From an uncultured Collinsella sp. (GTDB taxonomy: Bacteria > Actinomycetota > Coriobacteriia > Coriobacteriales > Coriobacteriaceae): a stretch of 64,000 nucleotides of DNA. Below the pieces are notes generated by a model, which was not told where the DNA came from, ran no database searches, and saw only the letters and a list, made by a program, of their open reading frames with translations. The stretch's first letter is position 1; each line of letters starts with the position of its first letter. Below are positions 23,630-31,839 of this stretch, one piece after another. Location: NCBI GenBank assembly GCA_900762325.1, contig CAAFGG010000024.1, forward strand, positions 32,392 through 96,391, in the 5' to 3' direction. A program made the translations under genes and the position numbers.

Positions 23630-26533
23630 TTAGGAATTCAGCTTGACGATAGGCGCAAAGCCCTTCATGAGCTTTTTGGTCTGGCCGGTCTTTTCGAATT
23701 GAACCTCGATCATGTCTCCGGCGACCGAGATCACGGTACCCGTGCCAAAGGTCTTGTGGCTCACGGTATCGCCCGCGGCAAAGTCCTGCGACGCGCTGGC
23801 GCGATCGACCTTGCGCTCCACCGTCGGCGACACCTTGGACGACGGCTTTTTGGCTCGCGGCGCGCCCGAGCCAAAGGTCGAGGCAACACGGCCGGCGTCG
23901 GGCGAGACCCCACGATGGCGCTCGGTCCCATAGCTGCTGCCGCCAAAGAAATCGTCGAAGCTCGATCCGCCGCGCGATCCGGAACCGCCGGTCGAGCGCG
24001 TATGCGAGCCAAACACCTTGCCGCCATACATATCCGAGCCCATGCCCGAGCCAAAGGTGCCGTGACGGTCGCCGCGCTTCTCCCAGCCCGTGCCCTCAAA
24101 ACCGGCAGAACCGATACCGCTAAACTCGATATCCTCAAACGGAATCTCGTTGAGGAAGCGCGAGCGCGGGTTGGCAGAAGTCGAGCCGTAGGTGCGACGC
24201 GTGGCCGCATAGGTCAGAAACAGGCGCTTACGGGCGCGCGTGATGGCAACGTAGGCCAGGCGACGTTCCTCCTCGAGCTTGCCCGGATCATCGCTGCCGC
24301 CAAAGTCGTGCACGTGCGGGAAGATGCCCTCCTCCATGCCGGCCACGAACACCGCCGGGAACTCCAGGCCCTTGGCGGAGTGGATGGTCATCATGGTAAT
24401 GGCATGCGTCTCGCCGGCCAGGGAATCCAAGTCGGAGCGCAGGGCCAGCCACTCCATGAGTGCCGGCAGCGCCTTACAGGTGAGCGGACCGTAGGTGCGC
24501 TCGATCTCGTCGGCATGCACGGCGCCCGCCGGCATCTCCGTCGGCGCGGCATACGCGTTGCCCGCGATGGCGGCGGCCAAGGCATCCTGCGGCGAGAGCG
24601 CCGGGGCGGCTAGGCTATCGAGCGGATTGGAGCCCGCGGCGTCACGAGCGCCGACAAGTGCCTCAAACGAGGATGCCGGAGCGGACGGCCCCGGCTCGGA
24701 CGCGGGCGCACTCACCACGACGGACTCGGACTCGGCGACGGACGGCACGTCGGCAACACCGGCTGCACGCAGCTCTTCCAAGCTCTCGAGCGTGCCCTCG
24801 ATATCCTCGTGCGTCTCCTCAAATTCGGCAGCGACGCCCAGGAATTCCTGGATGTTCTCGGCGCGGCTCTCGGATTCCATGGTGCCCTCGGCGCGGAACG
24901 CCTGCAGCAGACCCGTCTTATCGACGATCATCTCGACGACGTCCTTGAGCTCGCCGTCCATGCGACGGCCCTCGCGCACCAGCGAAACAAAGCTCGACAA
25001 GCCGTTGCGCACCTTGGCGCTAAACATGCCCGTCTCGGCTGTTGCGATCTCGCAGGCCTGGAAGAACGAGCAGCGGTTGTCGCGCGCCAGCTGCTCAATC
25101 TTTTGGATCGAGGTGGAGCCGATGCCGCGGCGCGGCGTGTTGATGACGCGCTTGACGCTCATCTCGTCGGCCGGGTTCACGATCATCTTGAGGTAGGCCA
25201 TGACGTCGCGGATCTCGGCGCGGTCGAAGAATCGCGTGCCGCCCACGATCTTGTAGGGCACGCCCGCGCGCAGGAACATATCTTCGAGGATACGCGACTG
25301 GGCGTTGGTGCGGTAGAACACGGCGATATCGTCGTAACTCGTGCCCTTGGCGTGCAGCTTCTCGATCTCGCCGGCAATCCAGCGGCCCTCGTCGCGCTCA
25401 TCGCTTGCCTGGAAGGCCTGGATCTTCTCGCCATCGCCCTCGGCCGTAAACAGGCGCTTGTCCTTGCGCTGCGAGTTGTGGCGAACAACGGCATTGGCGG
25501 CGCTCAGGATGTGACCCGTGGAGCGATAGTTCTGCTCCAGCTTGACGGTCTTGCAGTTTTTAAAGTCCTTCTCAAAGTCCAGGATATTGGTGATGTCGGC
25601 GCCACGCCAGCTATAAATGGACTGGTCGTCGTCGCCCACAACCATGAGGTTTTGGTACTTGGCGGCCAGCAGGTTGGCGATCTCGTACTGGACGTGGTTG
25701 GTGTCCTGATACTCGTCGACGCTAATGTAGCGGAAGCGCTCTTGGTACTTGTCGAGCACCTCGGGGCGGGTGCGCAGCAGCTCGAGCGTGCGTACGAGCA
25801 GGTCGTCGAAGTCCATCGCGTTGGCGGCGCGCAGGCGGCGCTCCAGCTCCAGGTAGACCTGCGCGGCCTTTTTGTCATTGGGGCTATCGGCGCTCTTGAG
25901 CATGTCCTCGGGGCCGATCATGGCGTTTTTAGCAGAGCTGATCTTGCTGCGGATCATGTTGATGGGGAACTGCTTTTGCTCGATGCCGAGCGCCTGCATA
26001 ATGTCGCGCACCATGCGCTTTGAGTCGTCGTCATCGTAGATGGTGAACTGGCCGGTGTAGCCCAGCAGGTCGGCGTCCTCGCGCAGCATGCGCACGCACA
26101 TGGCATGGAAGGTGCACACCCACATGCCACGGGTGCCGCTGGGAATGAGTGCCGCCAGACGCTCGCGCATCTCGGCCGCAGCCTTGTTGGTAAACGTAAT
26201 GGCAAGAACCTGCCAAGGCTTAACACCCAGGTCGCCGAGCATATGTGCGATGCGGAAGGTCAGGACGCGGGTCTTGCCCGAGCCGGCGCCGGCGAGCACC
26301 AGCAACGGGCCCTCGGTGGTCAGGACCGCCTCGCGCTGGGCGGGATTAAGGCTGTCGATGTCGACGAGCGGCTTGGCGGGCTTGGGTGCCGGCGCGGGAG
26401 CGTCGTAGATGTCGAGCGGAACGAGCTCGGGCTCCGGCGCAGCGGGGGCGGTGTATGCATCGAGTGGCACGGGTTCCGGCGCGGGCGGCACGGGCACCGC
26501 GGCGTTCTTTTCCCAGGGCAGGGGCTGGGTCAT
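23630..26533 (-). CDS. pcrA: ATP-dependent DNA helicase PcrA (UvrD family)
   Basis: 967 residues, against about 720-750 for typical PcrA. Walker A is LVLAGAGSGKTRVLT; VDEYQDTN, QNYRS and VAITRARKRL are helicase motifs II, IV and VI. There is an N-terminal Pro/Ala extension with repeated EPVPLD / ELVPLD segments, and an Ala/Pro/Ser-rich insertion of about 100 residues before TMMTIHSAKGLEF (2B domain). The C-terminus ends in a Tudor-like GDTVSHKTFGTGTV segment that binds RNA polymerase in relatives. It acts in DNA repair and replication. The ATG before TQPLPW has GAGGAG upstream. Confidence 0.94.
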   Translation of the reverse strand: MTQPLPWEKNAAVPVPPAPEPVPLDAYTAPAAPEPELVPLDIYDAPAPAPKPAKPLVDIDSLNPAQREAVLTTEGPLLVLAGAGSGKTRVLTFRIAHMLGDLGVKPWQVLAITFTNKAAAEMRERLAALIPSGTRGMWVCTFHAMCVRMLREDADLLGYTGQFTIYDDDDSKRMVRDIMQALGIEQKQFPINMIRSKISSAKNAMIGPEDMLKSADSPNDKKAAQVYLELERRLRAANAMDFDDLLVRTLELLRTRPEVLDKYQERFRYISVDEYQDTNHVQYEIANLLAAKYQNLMVVGDDDQSIYSWRGADITNILDFEKDFKNCKTVKLEQNYRSTGHILSAANAVVRHNSQRKDKRLFTAEGDGEKIQAFQASDERDEGRWIAGEIEKLHAKGTSYDDIAVFYRTNAQSRILEDMFLRAGVPYKIVGGTRFFDRAEIRDVMAYLKMIVNPADEMSVKRVINTPRRGIGSTSIQKIEQLARDNRCSFFQACEIATAETGMFSAKVRNGLSSFVSLVREGRRMDGELKDVVEMIVDKTGLLQAFRAEGTMESESRAENIQEFLGVAAEFEETHEDIEGTLESLEELRAAGVADVPSVAESESVVVSAPASEPGPSAPASSFEALVGARDAAGSNPLDSLAAPALSPQDALAAAIAGNAYAAPTEMPAGAVHADEIERTYGPLTCKALPALMEWLALRSDLDSLAGETHAITMMTIHSAKGLEFPAVFVAGMEEGIFPHVHDFGGSDDPGKLEEERRLAYVAITRARKRLFLTYAATRRTYGSTSANPRSRFLNEIPFEDIEFSGIGSAGFEGTGWEKRGDRHGTFGSGMGSDMYGGKVFGSHTRSTGGSGSRGGSSFDDFFGGSSYGTERHRGVSPDAGRVASTFGSGAPRAKKPSSKVSPTVERKVDRASASQDFAAGDTVSHKTFGTGTVISVAGDMIEVQFEKTGQTKKLMKGFAPIVKLNS

Positions 26534-26672
26534 GGGCGACTCCTCATCTGACGGACGGCGCGCCTGCGGGCAGCGCCATAGTTTGAGCCGTACCAGTATA
26601 CCGAGCCGCGCGGACACCGACGCAAATCACACCACGACTCCGTGCGCCACCGTCAGGCCCGCCCCGGCAGAT

Positions 26673-26740
26673 TTGGTGCAATGGGGTCAGGTTGGTCTGC
26701 ACCACGTTGGTGCAAAGAAATCTGACCCCCAATGCACCAA
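26673..26740. repeat. paired REP-like palindromes (two inverted TTGGTGCA units)
   Basis: Unit 1 starts TTGGTGCA, with loop GGGGTCAGGTTGGTC, and ends TGCACCA; unit 2, inverted, reads on the minus strand TTGGTGCA, loop GGGGGTCAGATTTC, TTGCACCAA. They are separated by only CG and together make a 68-bp palindrome. It lies upstream of pcrA, beyond the uppP 3' end. Confidence 0.8.
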
Positions 26741-26775
26741 TCACGGAGCCACCGATGTCATGGCAACGGTAGCGA

Positions 26776-26875
26776 GCGGCGGCCAGAGCGAACAAATTGG
26801 CATGAAAAGAGGGCGGCATAGACCTTTTGGTCATGCCGCCCTCGTTGAATGACAAGTTGTCGCTCTGGCCGCCGC
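26776..26875 (-). terminator. 100-bp nested palindrome containing the uppP terminator
   Basis: Inner arms GAGGGCGGCAT / ATGCCGCCCTC (26809-26843) form a strong hairpin that on the minus strand runs into TTTTC, a fair intrinsic terminator for uppP. Around it, perfect 16-bp arms GCGGCGGCCAGAGCGA (26776-26791) and its complement (26860-26875) pair too, and the spacers are about two-thirds complementary. The whole 100 bp is thus one long imperfect palindrome, more than a terminator needs. The rest of the 26534-26890 gap holds only the REP-like pair. Confidence 0.7.
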
Positions 26876-26890
26876 GCAGCGTCAACCAAG

Positions 26891-27871
26891 TTACAGGCCA
26901 AGCATAGGCTCCAGAACGAAGAAGTACGCGAGCACCACGATGCCCAGGATGATGCGGTAGACGCCGAAGCACTTGAAGTCGTGACGGCGAACGAAGCCCA
27001 TAAGCCACTTGATGGCAATGAGCGACACCACAAAGGCGACGACGCAGCCCACGCCCAAGATGGCGATCTCGTTGGTGCCGAACGTGCCGCCCTTGATGAA
27101 GTACTTGACCAGCTTGAGCGCACTCGCGCCAAACATGACAGGGATGGCCAGGAAGAACGTGAACTTAGACGCCACCGAGCGCGTGCAGCCCAAAAGCAGG
27201 CCGCCGATGATGGTAGAACCGGAGCGAGACGTACCAGGCACCAGCGAAAGCACCTGGAAGCAGCCGATACCCAGCGCAGTCTTCCAGCTGAGGTCCTCGA
27301 GCGTGGCGATGGAGCCAAAGTCCAGGTTCTCGTCATCGTCCTCATCCTCAGCGGTAGCCGTGGCGGGCGCCGCAAAGTGCGCACCGGCGGGACGTCCACC
27401 CGACACCACAGCACGCGAACCAAACGAACCGGCAACGGCCATTTCCTCGCGCTTGTTTGCGCGCCAGTTCTCGATCACGATAAACAGCACGCCGTACACA
27501 ATGAGCGCCAGCGCCACGACGGGAGCATTGTAGAAATGCTCCTCCATCCAGTCGTTGAGCGGCAGGCCGATCGCCGCCGCAGGAATGCAACCGAGCACAA
27601 TCTTGCCCCACAGCACCCAGGTGTCGCGACGGCCCTCCTTGCCCTTGCTGGGCGAGAACGGATTGAGCTCATGGAAGAACAGCACACAGACGGCCAAAAT
27701 GGCGCCAAGCTGAATCACGACCAGGAACATGTTCCAGAACGTCTCGCTCACGTTCATCTTGACGAACTCGTCCACCAAGATCATGTGACCGGTCGACGAA
27801 ACAGGCAGCCATTCGGTGATGCCCTCGACCAGGCCCATGAAGGCAGATTTTAGAAGCTCGATAATATCCAA
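26891..27871 (-). CDS. uppP: undecaprenyl-diphosphatase (bacitracin resistance)
   Basis: 326 residues, longer than the usual 265-280. It recycles the lipid carrier of wall synthesis. Motif 1 is GLVEGITEWLPVSSTGHMI and motif 2 is LVPGTSRSGST. A hydrophilic insertion (about residues 140-190, ending in TAEDEDDDENLDF) separates the two catalytic halves. The start is a TTG (MDIIELLK, the family start) with GAGGGGG six bases upstream; a GTG seven codons earlier is the alternative. Confidence 0.92.
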   Translation of the reverse strand: MDIIELLKSAFMGLVEGITEWLPVSSTGHMILVDEFVKMNVSETFWNMFLVVIQLGAILAVCVLFFHELNPFSPSKGKEGRRDTWVLWGKIVLGCIPAAAIGLPLNDWMEEHFYNAPVVALALIVYGVLFIVIENWRANKREEMAVAGSFGSRAVVSGGRPAGAHFAAPATATAEDEDDDENLDFGSIATLEDLSWKTALGIGCFQVLSLVPGTSRSGSTIIGGLLLGCTRSVASKFTFFLAIPVMFGASALKLVKYFIKGGTFGTNEIAILGVGCVVAFVVSLIAIKWLMGFVRRHDFKCFGVYRIILGIVVLAYFFVLEPMLGL

Positions 27872-28120
27872 AGGGACCCCCTCGTTAGACACCCGCCGGT
27901 AGATGTTCTGCGGACGGTGCGGGCGATGTCCCATTATCAACCGTTGGCGGCGCGCCTGCGCCTACCCTTACCAAAAAACTCGCCCGTTCACAGAATTGCG
28001 AGCGGTCAAACCCAAATCCTTGGGTATAACTGCAACAAGATAAAGTGTCCGGCGGCCAACGCGCCCGCGCCCGCCCGATGCACGAGCCCCGCGCCCGTGC
28101 GATAGACCAAGGAGGAAACC

Positions 28121-28558
28121 ATGAACGAGGGCTACACCAAGGTATTTGTTTCACTCGACGGTACTGAGCAGCAGGATTTTGTGCTCGCACGCGCCATCAA
28201 GGTCGCCGCGAACAACGGCGCCAAGCTGATTATCGGCCACGTTATCGATTCCACGGCGCTCGAGAGCGCCGGTTCCTATCCGGTCGATCTGGTCAACGGC
28301 CTAGAGGAGGCATTTAAGAACTCCATCGCCAAGCAGCTCGAAGAGGCCAAGGCCAATCCCGACATTCCCGAGGTCGAAGTCATGATTCGCGCCGGCCGTA
28401 TTCGTGAGACGCTCAAAGACGAGATGCTCGACGTGGTCAAGCCCGACCTGGTGCTCTGCGGCGCTCGCGGCCTGTCCTCGATCAAGTATGCGCTGCTGGG
28501 TTCGATTTCGACGTTCCTGCTGCGCAACACCGACTGCGACATTTTGGTCGTGAAGTAG
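28121..28558 (+). CDS. universal stress protein, UspA family
   Basis: 145 residues, a single Usp domain. The ATP-binding motif is present as GARGLSSIKYALLGSIST (G-2x-G-9x-G-S/T), so it is probably an ATP-binding member. AAGGAGG precedes the ATG. It is a single-gene transcript with its own terminator. The physiological role cannot be told from sequence. Confidence 0.92.
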   Translation: MNEGYTKVFVSLDGTEQQDFVLARAIKVAANNGAKLIIGHVIDSTALESAGSYPVDLVNGLEEAFKNSIAKQLEEAKANPDIPEVEVMIRAGRIRETLKDEMLDVVKPDLVLCGARGLSSIKYALLGSISTFLLRNTDCDILVVK

Positions 28559-28623
28559 CGTTGCTCCCACCGGCCGCGGGGCCTGCGCAGCCTTACTTCA
28601 GCGAGTTGGCTGATAAAAGATGG

Positions 28624-28649
28624 CGTGCCGCCCCGTTTGGGGTGGCACG
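28624..28649 (+). terminator. intrinsic terminator of the usp gene
   Basis: Stem CGTGCCGCCCC / GGGGTGGCACG with loop GTTT, then TTTTGTTT on the plus strand. Confidence 0.88.
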
Positions 28650-28705
28650 TTTTGTTTGGGCTGCACGTTTTTGTTTTGGGAGATCCATTTGAGCCTCATA
28701 GTTAT

Positions 28706-28765
28706 GTTCACGTTCGGGAACATAGCGCCAGTTGCCTTAGCTAAGTTCACGTTCGGGAACATAGC
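28706..28765. repeat. two 21-bp direct repeats, each a small hairpin
   Basis: GTTCACGTTCGGGAACATAG (plus a final C) occurs at 28706-28726 and 28745-28765, 39 bp apart. Each copy contains GTTC-ACGTTCGG-GAAC. The region lies between the usp terminator and the convergent histidine kinase gene, where no promoter is needed, so a regulator site is not the obvious explanation. Confidence 0.7.
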
Positions 28766-28789
28766 CGTCCGCACCGCAAGACGGCCCGG

Positions 28790-29833
28790 CTACTCAAAGT
28801 ATTGGAACTTGTTCGTTGAGAAGGCAAACGTTACGACAAAGCCTTCTCCGGAGTTGGATGCCGCGGTGACGTCGATGCCCATCTTGGAGCACAGGCGCGC
28901 CACCAGGTAGAGGCCGATGCCCGTTGCGCGCTTGGTGGTGCGACCGTTGTCGCCGGTAAAGCCCTTCTCGAACACGCGTGGCAGGTCAGCCGCACACACG
29001 CCGCAGCCGTTATCGGCAACGGTGAGCTCGATGCGCTCGCTCGCCAGGCCCTCGTCCAGCAACGCGCCCGAAAACACAATCTTCGCGCCGTCCTCGCGCG
29101 CATATTTAATGCTGTTCTGAATGAGCTGGCCCAGGATAAATTCGAGCCATTTTTCGTCGGTAAAGACCTCGAAGTCAAGGTTCTCGCACACCGGAGCCAC
29201 GTGCGCCGCAATGAGCTCGCGCGCGTTGGCCTTAATCGCACCCGTCACCAGGGTCTTAAGATCCCAACGGCGAATCAGGTAATCGCGCTCCACGACTTCC
29301 GAGCGCGCGTAGTACAGTGCCTGGTCGATATAGCGCTCAACGCGAGCCAGCTCGCGACCCAGGTCATCCACACGCGACAGGTCGTCTTCGCTGCCGTCCA
29401 GGTTTTCCAAAATCAGATGGGCTGCCGCCAGAGGCAGCTTGGCCTCGTGGACCCAGCTCTCGATATAGTCGCGATAGTCATCGGTCTGGCGCCTGCCTTC
29501 GGCAACCTCGTCGCAAGCGGCTTTGCCCACCCGGCGCAAGACCTCGTACTCGAGCTCGCCCTCGGCATAGGTCGGACATTGCACCATCTCCTGCACCCAT
29601 GCGGGACTCTCGAGCTCCCCTACCGCACGCTCCAGCTGGCGCAGAAAACGACGACGGCGCGCGTACTCGATCACGATGCCGAGCATACCAAAGATAAAGG
29701 ACACGCCGACCGCCACGACCACGATAGAAACGGGTGCGCCGGCGACCGTCAGTACAAAGCAGCTCAGCAGCACGCCGCACGTCCACACGGCGACGGGAAG
29801 CAGCGCATCTTTGAAGAATTTGGCAAACGACAT
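28790..29833 (-). CDS. sensor histidine kinase, BceS-like
   Basis: 347 residues. Two membrane helices lie close together near the N-terminus with almost no external loop, as in intramembrane-sensing kinases. The phospho-histidine is in YIESWVHEAKLPLAAAHL, very like BceS; the N-box is QLIQNSIKYA and the G boxes DNGCGV and ATGIGLYL. Such kinases respond to cell-wall antibiotics through an associated BceAB transporter, but none is in the window. It is 9 bp downstream of its response regulator. Confidence 0.9.
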   Translation of the reverse strand: MSFAKFFKDALLPVAVWTCGVLLSCFVLTVAGAPVSIVVVAVGVSFIFGMLGIVIEYARRRRFLRQLERAVGELESPAWVQEMVQCPTYAEGELEYEVLRRVGKAACDEVAEGRRQTDDYRDYIESWVHEAKLPLAAAHLILENLDGSEDDLSRVDDLGRELARVERYIDQALYYARSEVVERDYLIRRWDLKTLVTGAIKANARELIAAHVAPVCENLDFEVFTDEKWLEFILGQLIQNSIKYAREDGAKIVFSGALLDEGLASERIELTVADNGCGVCAADLPRVFEKGFTGDNGRTTKRATGIGLYLVARLCSKMGIDVTAASNSGEGFVVTFAFSTNKFQYFE

Positions 29834-29842
29834 AGCCGGCCC

Positions 29843-30514
29843 CTAGACCGAATAGCCCTGGCCGCGGTGCGTCGTCAAATACCCCTTGATACCGATTTTT
29901 TCGAGCGTGGTGCGCAGGCGGTTGATGTTGACGGTAAGCGTGTTGTCGTCCACGAAGGCGTCGGAGTCCCACAGGTCCTGCATGATGGCCGAGCGCGAGA
30001 CAATCTTGCCCGCGCGACCCAAGAGCAGCGAGAGGATACGCAGCTCGTTTTTGGTGAGCTCGGTACTGGTGCCGGTTTGCATGTTGATGACCATGGAGCG
30101 AGCGAGATCGAGCTCCAGTCCCTTGTGGACAAGTGTGCTGCGCTCGCCCGCCGCCGCGGTGCGACGTAGCAAGGCATTGATGCGCGCCACGAGCACGCGC
30201 GCGCTATAGGGCTTGGGAACAAAGTCGTCCGCGCCGAGCGTCATGGCCATGACCTCGTCGATCTCGGTCGTGCGCGAGGTGAGGACGATGATGGGGACCT
30301 CGGATTCGCGGCGAACCTCGTGGCAGATATGCTGGCCGTCCTTGACGGGAAGCGTGAGGTCGAGCAGCACCAGGTCGGGCGCGGCGGCGAGAATATCGCG
30401 CGAGACATGCTCGAACGATTCGCAGGCCTCGATTTCAAACCCGGCGCGGGCAAGGATGTCGACAAGCTCACGACGAATGGGCTCGTCGTCCTCAACGACA
30501 TAAATCAGCGCCAT
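29843..30514 (-). CDS. OmpR-family response regulator
   Basis: 223 residues. The receiver domain has the acidic pair DDE, phospho-aspartate in LVLLDLTLPVKDG, and lysine in VPKPY; the C-terminal winged helix has RRTAAAGERSTLVHKGLELD and NINRLRTTLEKIGIKGYLTT. It pairs with the downstream BceS-like kinase. Targets are unknown; no ABC transporter gene is adjacent. Confidence 0.93.
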   Translation of the reverse strand: MALIYVVEDDEPIRRELVDILARAGFEIEACESFEHVSRDILAAAPDLVLLDLTLPVKDGQHICHEVRRESEVPIIVLTSRTTEIDEVMAMTLGADDFVPKPYSARVLVARINALLRRTAAAGERSTLVHKGLELDLARSMVINMQTGTSTELTKNELRILSLLLGRAGKIVSRSAIMQDLWDSDAFVDDNTLTVNINRLRTTLEKIGIKGYLTTHRGQGYSV

Positions 30515-30633
30515 GTGTCCTCCCGTTTCTCGTAACTTGCACTTTCCACACCATTATGCCCACGGCGTCGCAGCGATGCGACCCCGTGGGCACCTAATAT
30601 GACAAAAGTGTTCGGTAGCCTTAAGAGAAAATA

Positions 30634-30664
30634 GGGGCCGACCGGTCCTAAACCGATCGGCCCC
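30634..30664 (-). terminator. intrinsic terminator after the aminotransferase
   Basis: Stem GGGGCCG...CGGCCCC with inner CCGGT / ACCG pairing, followed in the minus direction by TATTTTC. It separates the aminotransferase operon from the two-component genes. Confidence 0.85.
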
Positions 30665-30684
30665 ATCGCTTCGACCTCGAGCCT

Positions 30685-31815
30685 CTACTCGAGCGTACGC
30701 ATGTACGCGGAGATAGCATCCAGGCCCTTCTGCAGGTCGTCGGTATTATCGGAGTATGCATAGCCAATGCGCATGCTCTTGGGCTCCTCGAAGCAATCGC
30801 CCGGGGTGACGAGTGCGCCGGACTTCTTAATCATGTCGGTGCAGAACGTCCTGGAGTCAATGTCGTAGTCGTAATACACGAGCGCGGTGCTACCCGCCTC
30901 GGGCTTGACGAACGACAGGTGCGGCTCGCTCTCGACCCACTTCTCCAGAACAGCAAGGTTCTGACGGACGATGCGACGGCTGCGCTCAAGGATCACGGAA
31001 GCGTTGCCCAGAATCAGCTCCGCCACCGACTCGCTGAATATGCCGGCGGAAATCAGGTTGTAGTCGCGATGCGAGAGCAGCGCGCGACGGAGCTCCGGGC
31101 TCTTGGTGACCGCCCAGCCCAGACGCAGGCCGGCGAACGACCAGACCTTGGACATGGATGCGGTGACGATGGCCTTGTCGTATAGGTCGACCACGGACTC
31201 GGCGTACTCATCCGTCTGAGTAAGCAGACGGTAGACCTCGTCGCAGAGCACCCACGCGTCGTGTTTGCGTGCGACCTCGACAATCGCCTTGAGCGTATCG
31301 GTGTCGAGCAGGGCGCCCGTGGGGTTGTCCGGATTATTGATGCAGATGAGCTTGGTATCGTCAGTCACCAGAGCATCGAGCGCGTCGACGTCGACGTGGT
31401 AGCCGTTCTTGCGATCGAGCTGAAGAATATCGACCTTCGCACCGCACATCTCGGGAATCGAGTAAAGCTGCTGGTAGGTGGGCTTGACGGAGACTACATG
31501 ATCGCCCGGTTCGACGAGCGTGGAAATAACCAGGGAGTTGGCACCGGTCGCGCCGTGCGTGGGCACGATATGCCCGGGCTCAACCGTCTTATAGAGACGC
31601 GCGACCCCCTCGAGGAAGCCGGGCTGCCCCTCGATGTCTCCGTAGGTGAATCGGCGCGAGCACAGGCTATCGAGCCACGCCTTCTTGTCGGTGTTCGTAA
31701 GCTCGAACAGCTGGTCGAGCGTGAGGGAGTAGACGCACGTCTCCGCAACGTTGTGGGTGCACTTGGTCTCCCACTCGTTCATCCACTGCTCGACGGCGAA
31801 ATCCTTGATCTGCAT
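30685..31815 (-). CDS. class I/II PLP-dependent aminotransferase
   Basis: 376 residues of fold type I. The PLP lysine is in TASMSKVWSFAGLRLGW, with NNPDNPTGALL and DEVYRLL as cofactor motifs. It lies 24 bp after an ornithine cyclodeaminase-family gene and both are divergent from a PucR regulator, so it probably takes part in breakdown of one amino acid or imino acid. The substrate is not evident; annotation as capreomycidine synthase-like or valine-pyruvate-like would be guesses. Confidence 0.87.
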   Translation of the reverse strand: MQIKDFAVEQWMNEWETKCTHNVAETCVYSLTLDQLFELTNTDKKAWLDSLCSRRFTYGDIEGQPGFLEGVARLYKTVEPGHIVPTHGATGANSLVISTLVEPGDHVVSVKPTYQQLYSIPEMCGAKVDILQLDRKNGYHVDVDALDALVTDDTKLICINNPDNPTGALLDTDTLKAIVEVARKHDAWVLCDEVYRLLTQTDEYAESVVDLYDKAIVTASMSKVWSFAGLRLGWAVTKSPELRRALLSHRDYNLISAGIFSESVAELILGNASVILERSRRIVRQNLAVLEKWVESEPHLSFVKPEAGSTALVYYDYDIDSRTFCTDMIKKSGALVTPGDCFEEPKSMRIGYAYSDNTDDLQKGLDAISAYMRTLE

Positions 31816-31839
31816 TGTCGTTTCCTTTCCTTGACTTTC

